Positions 18,234 to 27,800 of a stretch of DNA of 64,000 nt are shown here, in pieces. Source of the DNA: Chitinophaga skermanii. GTDB lineage: Bacteria; Bacteroidota; Bacteroidia; Chitinophagales; Chitinophagaceae. Positions within the stretch are counted from its first letter, which is position 1, and every line of letters begins with the position of its first letter. Location: the NCBI RefSeq assembly GCF_003259335.1, contig NZ_QLLL01000002.1, positions 771,885-835,884 of the forward strand, written 5' to 3'. A program made the position numbers and the translations under genes. The notes under the pieces are model-generated. The model ran no database searches. It was not told where the DNA came from and was given only the letters and a program-made list of their open reading frames with translations.

Positions 18234-18372
18234 AGATATATAATAGCAGCTTTGTAGGAGCTTATTCATATAGAATACCCTTGTAGGATAATATAAGGGT
18301 AGCTGAGCGGCTGTTTGTTCGCATAAAGCGCTTGGGAGAAGATTATATTTTAGATAGTAGATACTATAAATG

Positions 18373-18417
18373 AATAAGTTACATTGAAGCAGCTTCACAA
18401 CCTCAATGTAACTTATT
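18373..18417. other. 15-bp perfect inverted repeat (hairpin)
   Basis: AATAAGTTACATTGA (18373-18387) pairs perfectly with TCAATGTAACTTATT (18403-18417) around a 15-nt loop. It lies 75 bp past the stop of the leftward DUF6624 gene. There is no long T run on either side, so it is either an unusual terminator or a transcript-end stabiliser. Confidence 0.7.
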
Positions 18418-18492
18418 GAATATGATGAATTTACTCACTAACGGCTTGCATATGCATCTTTAGCTCCCACGCAGCGATAACTTCCTTTACTA

Positions 18493-19461
18493 TTACCGAT
18501 TGTTCACCTTATTCATTTGGTCTAAATAATCCTTCATGGGCATAAGGCCAACTTTTGCACGGCGGGCATCGAGCAACTCGGGATTTTCGACGGTATAAGG
18601 TTCCATAATGATTTTAGAGGTACCATCTGCTTGTTTTTCTTGGCGGTACTTCATTTGGGTGCCATATACTTGTGGGCGATTGGTGTTCTTACGAACGCGG
18701 TCGGTTAGATAGGCAAGATCTTTCCCGCTGGCTTCTTTCTTTGCGACAGCTTTTTCCAGTTCTACGAGGTAGGCTTCTTGGAAGGCTACATCGCGGTCGC
18801 CATGTTGTACCATTACCCACATATAGTGGGTGGCATCGGTACCTATATCTTTGTTCCATAGGTAGCCATAGCGGGGGAAGAAGTAGTATTTAAAGTAGCT
18901 AACTGATGAGTCGAACGTTTCTAATTGGCGTTTTGTGACCTCTTCTTGTGTGAATTCCGGGTAAGCATTATCGTACTGGGCTTTAAATGCTGTAATACGT
19001 TGGTAATATTGATCGAGCTCGTACATTTCGAAGATACGCCATACGAGATCGGGATACTTGATGTTGTTCTTAGTAACATATGTATTGTAGTTCTGTGTGA
19101 ACTTTAGATCGAGACGCACTAGCACTTCGTATGGTAGCGATTTGTAGTTGCTGATTTGTACGGTTTTAAAGAACCCCGTATCCATCATTTGGCTGATCTT
19201 TGCACTGGCCAAAGCATATTCCTTGGCATCAATTAAGCTCATAATTTGATTACACCTAGCTTCTTCGCTGGGTGATATTGTTAGGATGGAATCGTAATAA
19301 CGAACACTTGTTTTGTAATCCTTCGCAAAATGGGCAGCGTCGCCTTTTTGTTGCCAAGTTTGCACTTGGGGATTGTTATCATAGAAAAGTAGACGTTGTG
19401 CTTGCGAGGATACTGATAATAGTACGCTCATTATAGTGAGTCCTAGTAGTTTGTAAAGCAT
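18493..19461 (-). CDS. Secreted DUF6624 family protein
   Basis: The 322-residue protein has a signal peptide (about 1-21, VSSQAQ) and a short tetratricopeptide-like region (about 37-75, GDAAHFAKDYKTSVRYYDSI). A C-terminal domain follows with YMWVMVQHGDRDVAFQ, KDLAYLTDRVRKNTNRPQVY and GTQM. That last run is the hallmark of DUF6624 as I know it. It is probably periplasmic. The molecular function of the family is not known to me. The gene stands alone in its strand segment, flanked on the left by the hairpin at 18373 and on the right by about 300 bp without a gene. Confidence 0.75.
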   Translation of the reverse strand: MLYKLLGLTIMSVLLSVSSQAQRLLFYDNNPQVQTWQQKGDAAHFAKDYKTSVRYYDSILTISPSEEARCNQIMSLIDAKEYALASAKISQMMDTGFFKTVQISNYKSLPYEVLVRLDLKFTQNYNTYVTKNNIKYPDLVWRIFEMYELDQYYQRITAFKAQYDNAYPEFTQEEVTKRQLETFDSSVSYFKYYFFPRYGYLWNKDIGTDATHYMWVMVQHGDRDVAFQEAYLVELEKAVAKKEASGKDLAYLTDRVRKNTNRPQVYGTQMKYRQEKQADGTSKIIMEPYTVENPELLDARRAKVGLMPMKDYLDQMNKVNNR

Positions 19462-19718
19462 CTATAGTTGGTTTTTTCTTTTTTGATTGTCAACATGATC
19501 ACTTACTTCTTCAGCTTATTTCGCTGTCTTTTTAAGGACTACATATTGTTGACGATAGCAAATAAACGCATAGGCGTAGAAACGATATATGCCATCAAAT
19601 ATAATCTACACCCGCCGTATTTTCTACATACGATCGTGCTATAGATAAGTTAACAAACTAAAAATAAGGGAAGGGAAAGCATGACAAGAAGGATTTGGCA
19701 GGAATTTCAAGGTATAGC

Positions 19719-19747
19719 TTACAACCCTCTATGGCAGAGGGTTGTAA
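19719..19747. other. Hairpin near the 3' end of the DoxX gene
   Basis: ACAACCCTCT (19721-19730) pairs perfectly with AGAGGGTTGT (19736-19745) around a 5-nt loop. The T-rich side is on the plus strand, while the nearest gene ends leftward at 19758, so this is not a classical terminator for it. The rest of 19462-19757 shows nothing else I can name. Confidence 0.65.
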
Positions 19748-19757
19748 TTTGTATTTT

Positions 19758-20138
19758 TTATTTCTCCAACATCGGCGTGTATTTATGACTGTTTTCAATA
19801 ATAATCCATAATTCAACCACCAATACACCTAAAGCCATTGCGTAGCCGCCTTGTACATTTACAAAGGCTGTAAGTACTATACCAACAACAATGGGGAATA
19901 ATACCACGGCACCCAAAGCCCTTGATTTAGGGAAAATAACCAGTAAGCCACCCAATACTTCACCAAAACCTACTAAAGGCATTAACCATTTCATGGCCAT
20001 CATGCCACCCATTGCCTCCATTAAACCAGGTGGTAAGTCTGTAGGTGTTGGCATGTAATTGAAAAATTTGTTTAAACCGGCATTAATAAATAATAAGCCG
20101 AACAAAAGACTAACAATGAACAGAATCGTTTTTTTCAT
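19758..20138 (-). CDS. DoxX-family membrane protein
   Basis: The protein has 126 residues from the in-frame ATG at 20138. The upstream ATG at 20168 adds ten residues before the first helix. Four hydrophobic helices are seen, starting MKKTILFIVSLLFGLLFINA with the GLNKF motif typical of DoxX after helix 1, then MKWLMPLVGFGEVLGGLLVI and VVLFPIVVGIVLTAF. DoxX and DoxX-like proteins are small inner membrane proteins, some linked to quinone or thiol redox chemistry. The specific role here is unknown. Confidence 0.78.
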   Translation of the reverse strand: MKKTILFIVSLLFGLLFINAGLNKFFNYMPTPTDLPPGLMEAMGGMMAMKWLMPLVGFGEVLGGLLVIFPKSRALGAVVLFPIVVGIVLTAFVNVQGGYAMALGVLVVELWIIIENSHKYTPMLEK

Positions 20139-20300
20139 GTGGAAAGTTTTGTGTGATATGGTTTTCATTCCCCGCTATATTCAATACTATTTAAATGTAC
20201 TGATTATAAATGGGAAAATGCACCCTTAGGAATACGAACATTCTTAACATCTCCTTTCACTTCATTTCCAGTAAATTGCGTGCAATCATTGGTGTTTATT

Positions 20301-21311
20301 ATGCGCAAACAACTATTTACTGTGGGCCTCCTCTTATGCATGTTCGGTAAAGCAACCGCTCAATCTTCTAACATACTTGATACGGTGTACACGCTACGAG
20401 ATGGGCAAGCCACTGCCACCATGCCCGTACGTGTTATTAAAGGAATCGAACCCGGACCCACTTTTGCCATTGTAGCCGGTATTCATGGTTACGAATACCC
20501 ACCCATTATGGCTACCCAACAAATCATGCAAAGCATCGATCCGGCGAAACTCCATGGCATATTAATCTTCGTTCCCCTCGCCAATACGGCGGCCTTCTAC
20601 GGTAGAACACCGTTTCTCAATCCCATCGATCAAAAGAATCTTAACAACGCCTTTCCAGGTAAAAAGAAAGGCACTATTACTGAGCAAATCGCTTATACCC
20701 TCAGAACAGAAGTGATGGATATTTCAGATTACTTCCTCGATATCCACGCAGGTGATGCTAACGAAAACCTGCTGCCTTTTGCCTGCTTCTACAATAATAC
20801 ATTGTTCCCGGCGCAAACAAAAGCGGCCGAAGAATTATGTCGTATTGCCGGGTTCGAGTACGTGGTTTCTTACCCTTATACCTTACAACCTACCGACCCC
20901 GCTAAGTACGCCTTTAAACAAGCGAGCCAGCAAGGTATTGTTGCCCTTAGCTTGGAAGCCGGCGAATTGGGGAATGTACAAGCTTCAAACGTACAACTAC
21001 TACAACAGGCGGTAATGAACATGTTGCAGCATGTAAACATGTATCCAAGTAGCCAATCTCTCGCTAGCCCTACGATAAAAATGTTACGGAACCAATCGTA
21101 TGTACGCGTACCTGTACAAGGTATTTTCACCAGTAGTATCCAAGCAGGCGACGCCGTACAGCAAGGCCAAACACTCGGCCACATACACGATGTATTTGGC
21201 AAACTACTGGCTACCATTACAGCGCCGAATAGTGGGATTGTACTGTACAAAATTGGCACTCCCCCGGTGAATGAAGGCGAAACACTTTTTTGTATTGGTA
21301 CCGAAGAATAA
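20301..21311 (+). CDS. Secreted succinylglutamate desuccinylase/aspartoacylase family protein
   Basis: The protein has 336 residues from the ATG at 20301, chosen because MRKQLFTVGLLLCMFGKATA is a clean signal peptide; 20280 adds seven residues. The zinc-carboxypeptidase-like fold of the AstE/AspA family is seen from AGIHGYEYPP (His and Glu ligands), DYFLDIHAGD with a further His, and LSLEAGELG with the expected catalytic Glu. A C-terminal beta domain (IFTSSIQAGDAVQQGQTLGH) resembles the lipoyl-like tail of this family. It probably hydrolyses an N-acyl amino acid or similar amide in the periplasm. The substrate is unknown. Confidence 0.85.
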   Translation: MRKQLFTVGLLLCMFGKATAQSSNILDTVYTLRDGQATATMPVRVIKGIEPGPTFAIVAGIHGYEYPPIMATQQIMQSIDPAKLHGILIFVPLANTAAFYGRTPFLNPIDQKNLNNAFPGKKKGTITEQIAYTLRTEVMDISDYFLDIHAGDANENLLPFACFYNNTLFPAQTKAAEELCRIAGFEYVVSYPYTLQPTDPAKYAFKQASQQGIVALSLEAGELGNVQASNVQLLQQAVMNMLQHVNMYPSSQSLASPTIKMLRNQSYVRVPVQGIFTSSIQAGDAVQQGQTLGHIHDVFGKLLATITAPNSGIVLYKIGTPPVNEGETLFCIGTEE

Positions 21312-21425
21312 TTCCTCATCTAGCAACCGTTTTATAACCCGGTAGACCATTTTTACGTATATAATCTTTGCTATTTCGGTATAGCTATACTGAACTTCAG
21401 TAACGGAAAATGACGTTTTGGATAA

Positions 21426-21442
21426 AAAACTGCCGCATTCGG
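21426..21442 (+). promoter_or_regulatory. Candidate response-regulator site upstream of the sensor kinase
   Basis: AAAACTGCCGCATTCGG lies 81 bp before the kinase start. It is nearly identical, apart from one inserted base, to the sequence at 23558-23574 before the efflux adaptor gene. See the matching finding. Confidence 0.4.
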
Positions 21443-21522
21443 ACCCATATTGGCGATATTTGCACAACCAAAACAACTGTTAGTAAAGATTATTAGTTAA
21501 ACCTATTCATAAGGAGCTTTCC

Positions 21523-22611
21523 ATGCAAAAAAACAGGGAAACATTTCTGAATAATACGGGGAAACGTGTTGTATTCACTGTTTCCGCGTGTTTTCTCCTT
21601 TACCTGGTATCGTTCATTCTCGATCCATTCTCTAAATTTTGGCCGGCATATTTCGACCGTCCTCGTTTAGAAATTATGGGTGAATGGATGGTATCATTAG
21701 TACTATGCTATTCCATCTCGGAGTCGAGCATTTTCATCAGTAATAAATTGAATAAGTACATCCCTTGGATGGAACACCCCGCCCGTAGGCTGGCTGTAGA
21801 GTCGCTGTTATGCTTAGTATCAACGCTCTTTATCCATTTCATGATCGGCTTATTTTTTACTACCGTATTAGGGGAAGAAGGCGGCCTATTCGGCAGCAAC
21901 CTCGATGAACGCAAATGGATTATCCAATGGATTGTGATCAGCTTCTTAATTGCTTTAATGATTGCCGCCATTAACTCGGGTAACTACCTAATCAACAACT
22001 GGAAAAACGAAGCCCTACGCGCCAACCAATTGAACCAAGTAGTAATGGAGATTGAACTGCAAGCGCTAAAGCTTCAAATCGATCCACATTTCGTATTCAA
22101 TAACCTCAGCGTATTATCGGAATTGATCTTACGCGATCAACAACTCGGGTACGATTATGCCGAGAACTTCTCGAAGATCTACCGTTACATGCTTATTAAT
22201 GCGAAGAAGGATTTGATTTACTTGGAAGATGAATTGAAGTTTTTACAATCGTATATATTCTTGATTAAACAACGGGTAGGTGATGGTGTAGAGTTTGCAA
22301 TAGAGGTAGATAAAGAAGCCAAGCATTTCTTTATGCCGCCGCTTACGTTGCAATTACTCGTAGAGAACGCGTTGAAGCATAATAAAACAACGAAGTCGAA
22401 CCCACTGCGTATTAAAATTTACAACAATGATAAGGAAGAATTAATTGTTGAAAATGCTTTATTGCCCATTGAGAAGCCTATTCAATCGTCGGGCATCGGG
22501 ATTAAAAACATTACGAAACGATTTGTACTGTTGGCTGCAAAGCAACCCGTTATTGTAAAGGATGAATCAACATTTAAAGTCATCATACCGTTAATTAGAT
22601 ATGATCAATAA
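21523..22611 (+). CDS. LytS-type sensor histidine kinase
   Basis: The 362-residue protein has four N-terminal membrane helices (about 17-160) without a recognisable extracellular sensor domain. It then has the His_kinase domain QLQIDPHFVFNNLSVLSELI with the phospho-acceptor His189, an ATP-binding N-box PPLTLQLLVENALKHNKTTK and a glycine box SSGIGIKNITKRF. It phosphorylates the LytTR regulator whose start overlaps its last 11 bp, so translation is coupled. The RND efflux operon follows, so it may sense membrane stress or a pump substrate (inference). Confidence 0.93.
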   Translation: MQKNRETFLNNTGKRVVFTVSACFLLYLVSFILDPFSKFWPAYFDRPRLEIMGEWMVSLVLCYSISESSIFISNKLNKYIPWMEHPARRLAVESLLCLVSTLFIHFMIGLFFTTVLGEEGGLFGSNLDERKWIIQWIVISFLIALMIAAINSGNYLINNWKNEALRANQLNQVVMEIELQALKLQIDPHFVFNNLSVLSELILRDQQLGYDYAENFSKIYRYMLINAKKDLIYLEDELKFLQSYIFLIKQRVGDGVEFAIEVDKEAKHFFMPPLTLQLLVENALKHNKTTKSNPLRIKIYNNDKEELIVENALLPIEKPIQSSGIGIKNITKRFVLLAAKQPVIVKDESTFKVIIPLIRYDQ

Positions 22612-23356
22612 GGTATTAATTTTAGAAGACGAGAAACCCAATGCCGACAGGCTCCAGCGCTTGATCAAAGTCATCAAACCACAGGTAGAAATTGTAGGTG
22701 TTCTCGAAAGCATTGCCGATTGTGTTACATGGATGAATACCCATCCCCAACCCGACGTAATAATGATGGACGTTCGCTTGGCAGATGGATTGAGTTTTGA
22801 AATATTCGATAAAGTGATCATTCATTGCCCCATTGTGTTCACCACTGCGTATGACGAATACGCCGTTAAAGCTTTTAAATACAATAGCGTCGACTATTTA
22901 TTGAAACCCGTAGTGCAAGAAGAACTGGCCCAAGCGTTCGATAAATTAGATCATCTTTCCCCCGGCGCTACACCGCCATCCCTTGAAGGCTTACTCAATT
23001 ATCTTCAACCCAAAGAATACCGTACCCGTTTCCTCCTTCCCTACCGCGACGGTTACAAATCAGTATTGGTCAATGAAGTGGCTTACTTCTTCTCGGAACT
23101 GAAAATCTCGCGGGCGAAGTTGGTCAACGGTGAAACGGAAATCATTCCCCAATCGCTCGAAGAACTCGAGCAACAGCTAAATCCCAAGCAATTCTTTCGC
23201 GCCAACCGTCAATTCATTATCCATATAGACGCTATTAAACAGATCCACAATTCGTTTAACGGCAAATTAAAGGTGGAGATCAAAAACAGCCCTACAACAG
23301 AAATTATTGTCAGCCGCGAAAAAGCGCAGCTACTGAAAGCTTGGATGGATTATTAA
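22601..23356 (+). CDS. LytTR-family response regulator
   Basis: The 251-residue protein has a receiver domain (about 1-120) with the acidic pair Glu9/Asp10... (LILEDEKPNADRL), phospho-acceptor Asp57 in VIMMDVRLADGL, and Lys102 in VDYLLKPV. A C-terminal LytTR DNA-binding domain (about 145-251) shows FLLPYRDGYKSVLVNEVAYF, then ELEQQLNPKQFFRANRQFII and a closing SREKAQLLKAWMDY. The start overlaps the kinase gene by 11 bp. A terminator follows it, so the pump genes have their own promoter, probably controlled by this protein (inference). Confidence 0.93.
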   Translation: MINKVLILEDEKPNADRLQRLIKVIKPQVEIVGVLESIADCVTWMNTHPQPDVIMMDVRLADGLSFEIFDKVIIHCPIVFTTAYDEYAVKAFKYNSVDYLLKPVVQEELAQAFDKLDHLSPGATPPSLEGLLNYLQPKEYRTRFLLPYRDGYKSVLVNEVAYFFSELKISRAKLVNGETEIIPQSLEELEQQLNPKQFFRANRQFIIHIDAIKQIHNSFNGKLKVEIKNSPTTEIIVSREKAQLLKAWMDY

Positions 23357-23420
23357 GTATATCCATCTTCCATAAAAATAAGCGTGCTACGCACGAACCT
23401 TTAATGTGTGTTATTTATAC

Positions 23421-23452
23421 AACCGGCTTGGCTTCTGCTGAGCCGGTTTTTT
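23421..23452 (+). terminator. Terminator after the two-component genes
   Basis: AACCGGCT (23421-23428) pairs with AGCCGGTT (23441-23448) and is followed by a T run. It separates the regulator pair from the efflux genes. Confidence 0.85.
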
Positions 23453-23557
23453 ACTACCCACCAACTTATCTTGCGGGCAGGATTGATAGGTTTTGTTCAT
23501 ATTTCCAAACAGCAAATTGTTAAAATTTTCGGTTGAACCTACCAACATTCCAGGTGC

Positions 23558-23574
23558 CAAAACTGCCGATTCGG
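23558..23574 (+). promoter_or_regulatory. Candidate response-regulator site upstream of the efflux operon
   Basis: CAAAACTGCCGATTCGG lies 65 bp before the adaptor start and matches the site before the kinase gene with a one-base deletion. Confidence 0.4.
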
Positions 23575-23638
23575 GAACTTTCACTTCTATATAAACCCGG
23601 GATTTTCATTGCTTTGCCGCAACTTTAATCAATATAAA

Positions 23639-24796
23639 ATGGCAACACGATTTTTCGAACTGGGTAAAGTGAGCAATGTAGCATTGATACTATCAATTGC
23701 ATTGTTAATATCATCTTGCGGAGGCAACCACCAAGAGCAACAACAATGGGGTGCCCCGGTAGATGTTGACTTCCTCGAAATTCAACCGACAACAGCTCAA
23801 ATTGAAAAGAAATACCCCGGTGCTATTGAAGGTACCGTGAACGTAGATATTAAGGCACAAGTAACGGGTTACTTGGAAGAGATCTTCATAAAAGAAGGCG
23901 ACTACGTTCAAAAAGGACAAAACCTCTTTAAAATCAAAGGCGACGTATTCAACGAACAAGTGAACAACAGCCAGGCAGCTTTAAAAGCGGCGATGGCAGC
24001 AGAAGAAACATCCCGCATCGAGCTGGAGAAAATTAAACCACTTGTTGCCGGCAAAGTAGTATCGGAAATGCAGCTGCAAACAGCCGAAGCCAACTACGCT
24101 TCAGCCAAAGCAGCAGTAGCACAAGCGAAAGCAGCATTAGGATCATCACAAATCAATGCGGCCTTTAGCTTAATCAAAGCACCTGTAAATGGTTACATCG
24201 GTCGAATTCCGAACCGTATTGGAAACTTGGTTACACCAGCCGACGCCACACCGCTTACTACCCTTTCTGAGATCAACAACGTATTCGTATACTTCTCTTT
24301 AAGTGAAGCAGATTACATCGCTTTCATGAAAGACAGGGCTACCGATACAGCCATGAGTACGGTAGAAATGATTATGGCAGACGGTACTGTGTACGATCAG
24401 AAAGGTACATTGGAAATGGCGAGTGGTAACATCAACGCTACTACAGGCAGCATTCCTTTAAAAGCCGTTTTCCCGAACCCCAACAAGCTATTACGCGCAG
24501 GTGGTTCCGCGAAAATCATCTTACGCAAAACAATGCCGGGAAGCTTAACTGTACCAATGACCAGCGTAAAGGATATTCAAGATAAATACTTCGTATTTGC
24601 ATTGGGCGATAGCAACAAAGTGAAAATGAAGCCAATTGAAATTGCCGGTAAATCGGGTGATCTCTACATCTTGAAATCTGGCTTGCAAGCAAAAGAGAAA
24701 ATAGCCTTAAACCGCATCGACGTATTGAACGAAGGATCACCTGTGGTGCCATCTGCTCCTAATGCAGCACCTGCACAGGCATCTGCAACAAAATAA
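23639..24796 (+). CDS. RND efflux periplasmic adaptor (membrane fusion protein)
   Basis: The protein has 385 residues from the ATG at 23639. An upstream ATG at 23609 would place ten residues before a lipoprotein signal (LLISSCGG, lipid Cys27). The barrel-sandwich halves are seen as VTGYLEEIFIKEGDYVQKGQ and FSLIKAPVNGYIGRIPNRIG. They flank an alanine-rich coiled-coil hairpin (about 105-160, NSQAALKAAMAAEETSRIEL and on). A beta-barrel and membrane-proximal domain follow. It is an AcrA/MexA-type subunit that links the pump encoded 35 bp downstream with the outer membrane factor. Confidence 0.93.
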   Translation: MATRFFELGKVSNVALILSIALLISSCGGNHQEQQQWGAPVDVDFLEIQPTTAQIEKKYPGAIEGTVNVDIKAQVTGYLEEIFIKEGDYVQKGQNLFKIKGDVFNEQVNNSQAALKAAMAAEETSRIELEKIKPLVAGKVVSEMQLQTAEANYASAKAAVAQAKAALGSSQINAAFSLIKAPVNGYIGRIPNRIGNLVTPADATPLTTLSEINNVFVYFSLSEADYIAFMKDRATDTAMSTVEMIMADGTVYDQKGTLEMASGNINATTGSIPLKAVFPNPNKLLRAGGSAKIILRKTMPGSLTVPMTSVKDIQDKYFVFALGDSNKVKMKPIEIAGKSGDLYILKSGLQAKEKIALNRIDVLNEGSPVVPSAPNAAPAQASATK

Positions 24797-24831
24797 CCGT
24801 TCCATTCAGTCTCAAATAAAGAAACGAAACA

Positions 24832-27800
24832 ATGCTAAGAAAGATAATTGACAGGCCCGTACTGGCAACGGTGATTTCTATTATCATCGTGATCCTGGGT
24901 GTAATTGGCCTTTTAAGGCTTCCCATCACTCGGTTCCCAGATATTTCGCCGCCAACTGTAATGGTTAGCGGTAGCTTCCCGGGTGGTAATAGCCAAGCGG
25001 TATTACGTTCCGTAGTAACGCCTTTGGAAGAACAGATTAACGGGGTAGAAAACATGCAATACATCAAATCGACCGCCAGTAACGACGGTTCGTTTTCGAT
25101 CCAAATTGTATTCAAACAAGGCGTAGATCCCGATCAAGCTGCGGTAAACGTGCAAAACCGTGTGCAACAGGCTACCCCTATTTTGCCGCAGGAAGTAATC
25201 CAAATGGGTTTAACCACTTCCAAGCAGCAGAATAGTATGATTTTGATCTTCAACGTATTTACCGATGACAACAAGAAATACGATGAACTATTCATACAGA
25301 ACTATGTAAACATCAACCTCATCCCCTCTATCAAACGTGTACCGGGCGTAGGCCAGGCACAGGTTTTCGGGATGAAAGATTACTCGATGCGTATTTGGCT
25401 AAATCCACAAAAAATGGCCAGCTACGGGTTGGTACCGGATGATGTAACAGCCGCCATTGCTAAGCAAAGTGTGGAGGCAGCACCTGGTACACTTGGGCAA
25501 GAATCCAGCGCCGCATTAGAATACGTAATCCGCTATAAGGGTAAGAAAAACTTACCGGAAGAATACGAGTCGATTGTAGTGAAAAGAAACGGTACCAACC
25601 TCGTGCGCTTGAAAGATATTGCACGCATTGAATTCGGTTCTATCAGCTATAGCGGCGACAATAAAGTAAATGGCAAGAATGCCGTTACCGTAGCCATCTT
25701 ACAAACCTCTGGTTCGAATGCGAACGAGATCGAGATTGGTGTGAACAATGAATTAGCGAAAGCTTCGAAATCATTCCCTCCGGGTTTGCAGTACGGCAAG
25801 GTAATGAGTACGAAAGAGCGTTTGGATGAAGCAACAGGACAAGTTAAATCTACTTTAATAGAGGCCTTCGTGCTCGTATTTATCGTGGTGTTCTTGTTCT
25901 TGCAAGATTTCCGTTCTACGATTATCCCGGCCATTGCTGTTCCGGTGGCCATTATTGGTACGTTCTTCTTCTTGTTGATATTTGGTTTCACCATTAATAT
26001 CTTAACGCTCTTTGCCCTTGTACTGGCGATTGGTATCGTTGTAGATGATGCGATCGTTGTAGTAGAAGCTGTGCATAGTAAAATGGAAGGCACGAACTTA
26101 TCGGGTCGTCAAGCTACACACCATGCCATGAGCGAGATTACGGGTGCCGTAATTTCCATTACATTGGTTATGTCGGCCGTGTTTATACCCATTGGCTTCA
26201 TGCAAGGATCTTCGGGTTTATTCTACCGCCAGTTCGCTTATACCTTGGCAATTGCCATCATGATCTCCGCGGTAAACGCCTTAACATTAACACCGGCGCT
26301 TTGTGCCTTGTTATTGAAAAACAACCATGCTGGAGATCATCAACAGGGCGATCATCATCACGCACCGAAGAAACCAACAACATTTAGTCAACGCTTCTTC
26401 GCGGGTTTCAACGTAGGCTTCAACAACCTCACGAATAAATACGTAAAAGGCGTACGCTTCTTAGCCGGTAGAAAATGGTTAAGTGCAGGCATTGTTGCCG
26501 GTATTACAGGTTTAGCGGCGTACTTAATGATGAGTACCCCGAAAAGCTTTGTTCCCATGGAAGATGATGGCTTTATCGTATACAGTTTAACCATGCCGCC
26601 GGGTACTGCTTTGCCTAAAACAACAGAAGTAGTAAAGAAAATTGGCGATAGCATTGGTAAAATGGAAGCCGTAGAAAGCAATACCGCTATTACGGGCTTC
26701 AACATCTTGAGTAATTCGGCTGGTACGAGCTATGGTTTAGGCTTCGTGAAATTGAAACCTAAGAAAGAGAGAGGCGCCGTTAAAAATATCGAAGACATTC
26801 ACGGGATGATTTCCGGTGCATTGGCAGGCATTAAAGAAGGCTCTACCATTGCTATTAGGATGCCACCGGTAGATGGTTACGGTGTGGCGAGTGGTGCAGA
26901 GATTGTATTGCAAGATAAAATGGGTAAAGATGCAGCTTCATTAAAAGCCATGGCCGATAAAGTTATTGGCCAGATTATGCAACAACCCGGCGTACAATTC
27001 GCCTACACAACCTTCCGGGCCGATTACCCACAATTGGAATTAGAAGTAGATGAAGATAAAGCCAACGTATTGGGCGTAGATGTTAACAGCATGCTCAGTA
27101 CCATTCAAACTTACTTTGCCGGTAACCAATCGGCTAACTTCACCCGCTTCGGTAAGTTCTACCGTGTGAACGTGAAAGCAGACGGCGTATTCAGAATGGA
27201 TGAAGAAGCGTTCAACGAAATCTTCACCCGTAACGACAAAGGAGAAATGGTACCGGTGAAATCGTTGGTAACATTGAAGAAAGTATATGGTCCTGAATCG
27301 GTAAACCGTTACAACTTGTACAATGCCGTGACTATTAACGTAATGGCCTTGCCGGGTGTAAGTAATGGTGCCATCATGGATGGTTTAGAAAAGAACGTGT
27401 TAAGCACCTTACCGAGCGACTATAGTTACGAATGGACGGGGTTGAGTTTGGAAGAGAAATCGTCGGGTAATCAAACCATGGTGGTGTTAATGTTGAGCAT
27501 CTTGTTCGTATACTTCTTGTTAGCAGCGCAGTACGAAAGTTACTTGTTACCATTGGCGGTATTATTATCGATCCCAACAGGTATCGTAGGAGCCTTTTTA
27601 GGTATTAAAGCAATTGGTTTAGATAACAACATTTACGTGCAGGTTGGTTTGGTGATGTTGATTGGTTTGCTTGCGAAGAATGCCATCTTGATCGTGGAAT
27701 TCGCGGTACAGAGAAGGCAAAGTGGTATGTCGATTTTAGCTTCGGCATTAGAAGGTGCGAAAGCGAGGTTACGTCCTATTATCATGACATCCCTCGCGTT

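Larger units (their letters stand above)
17982..18492. other. 511-bp intergenic region with helically phased repeats and a hairpin
   Basis: No gene is visible here. It contains the phased array at 18074-18233 and a strong hairpin at 18373-18417, listed separately. The rest is AT-rich with no further structure I can name. Confidence 0.7.
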
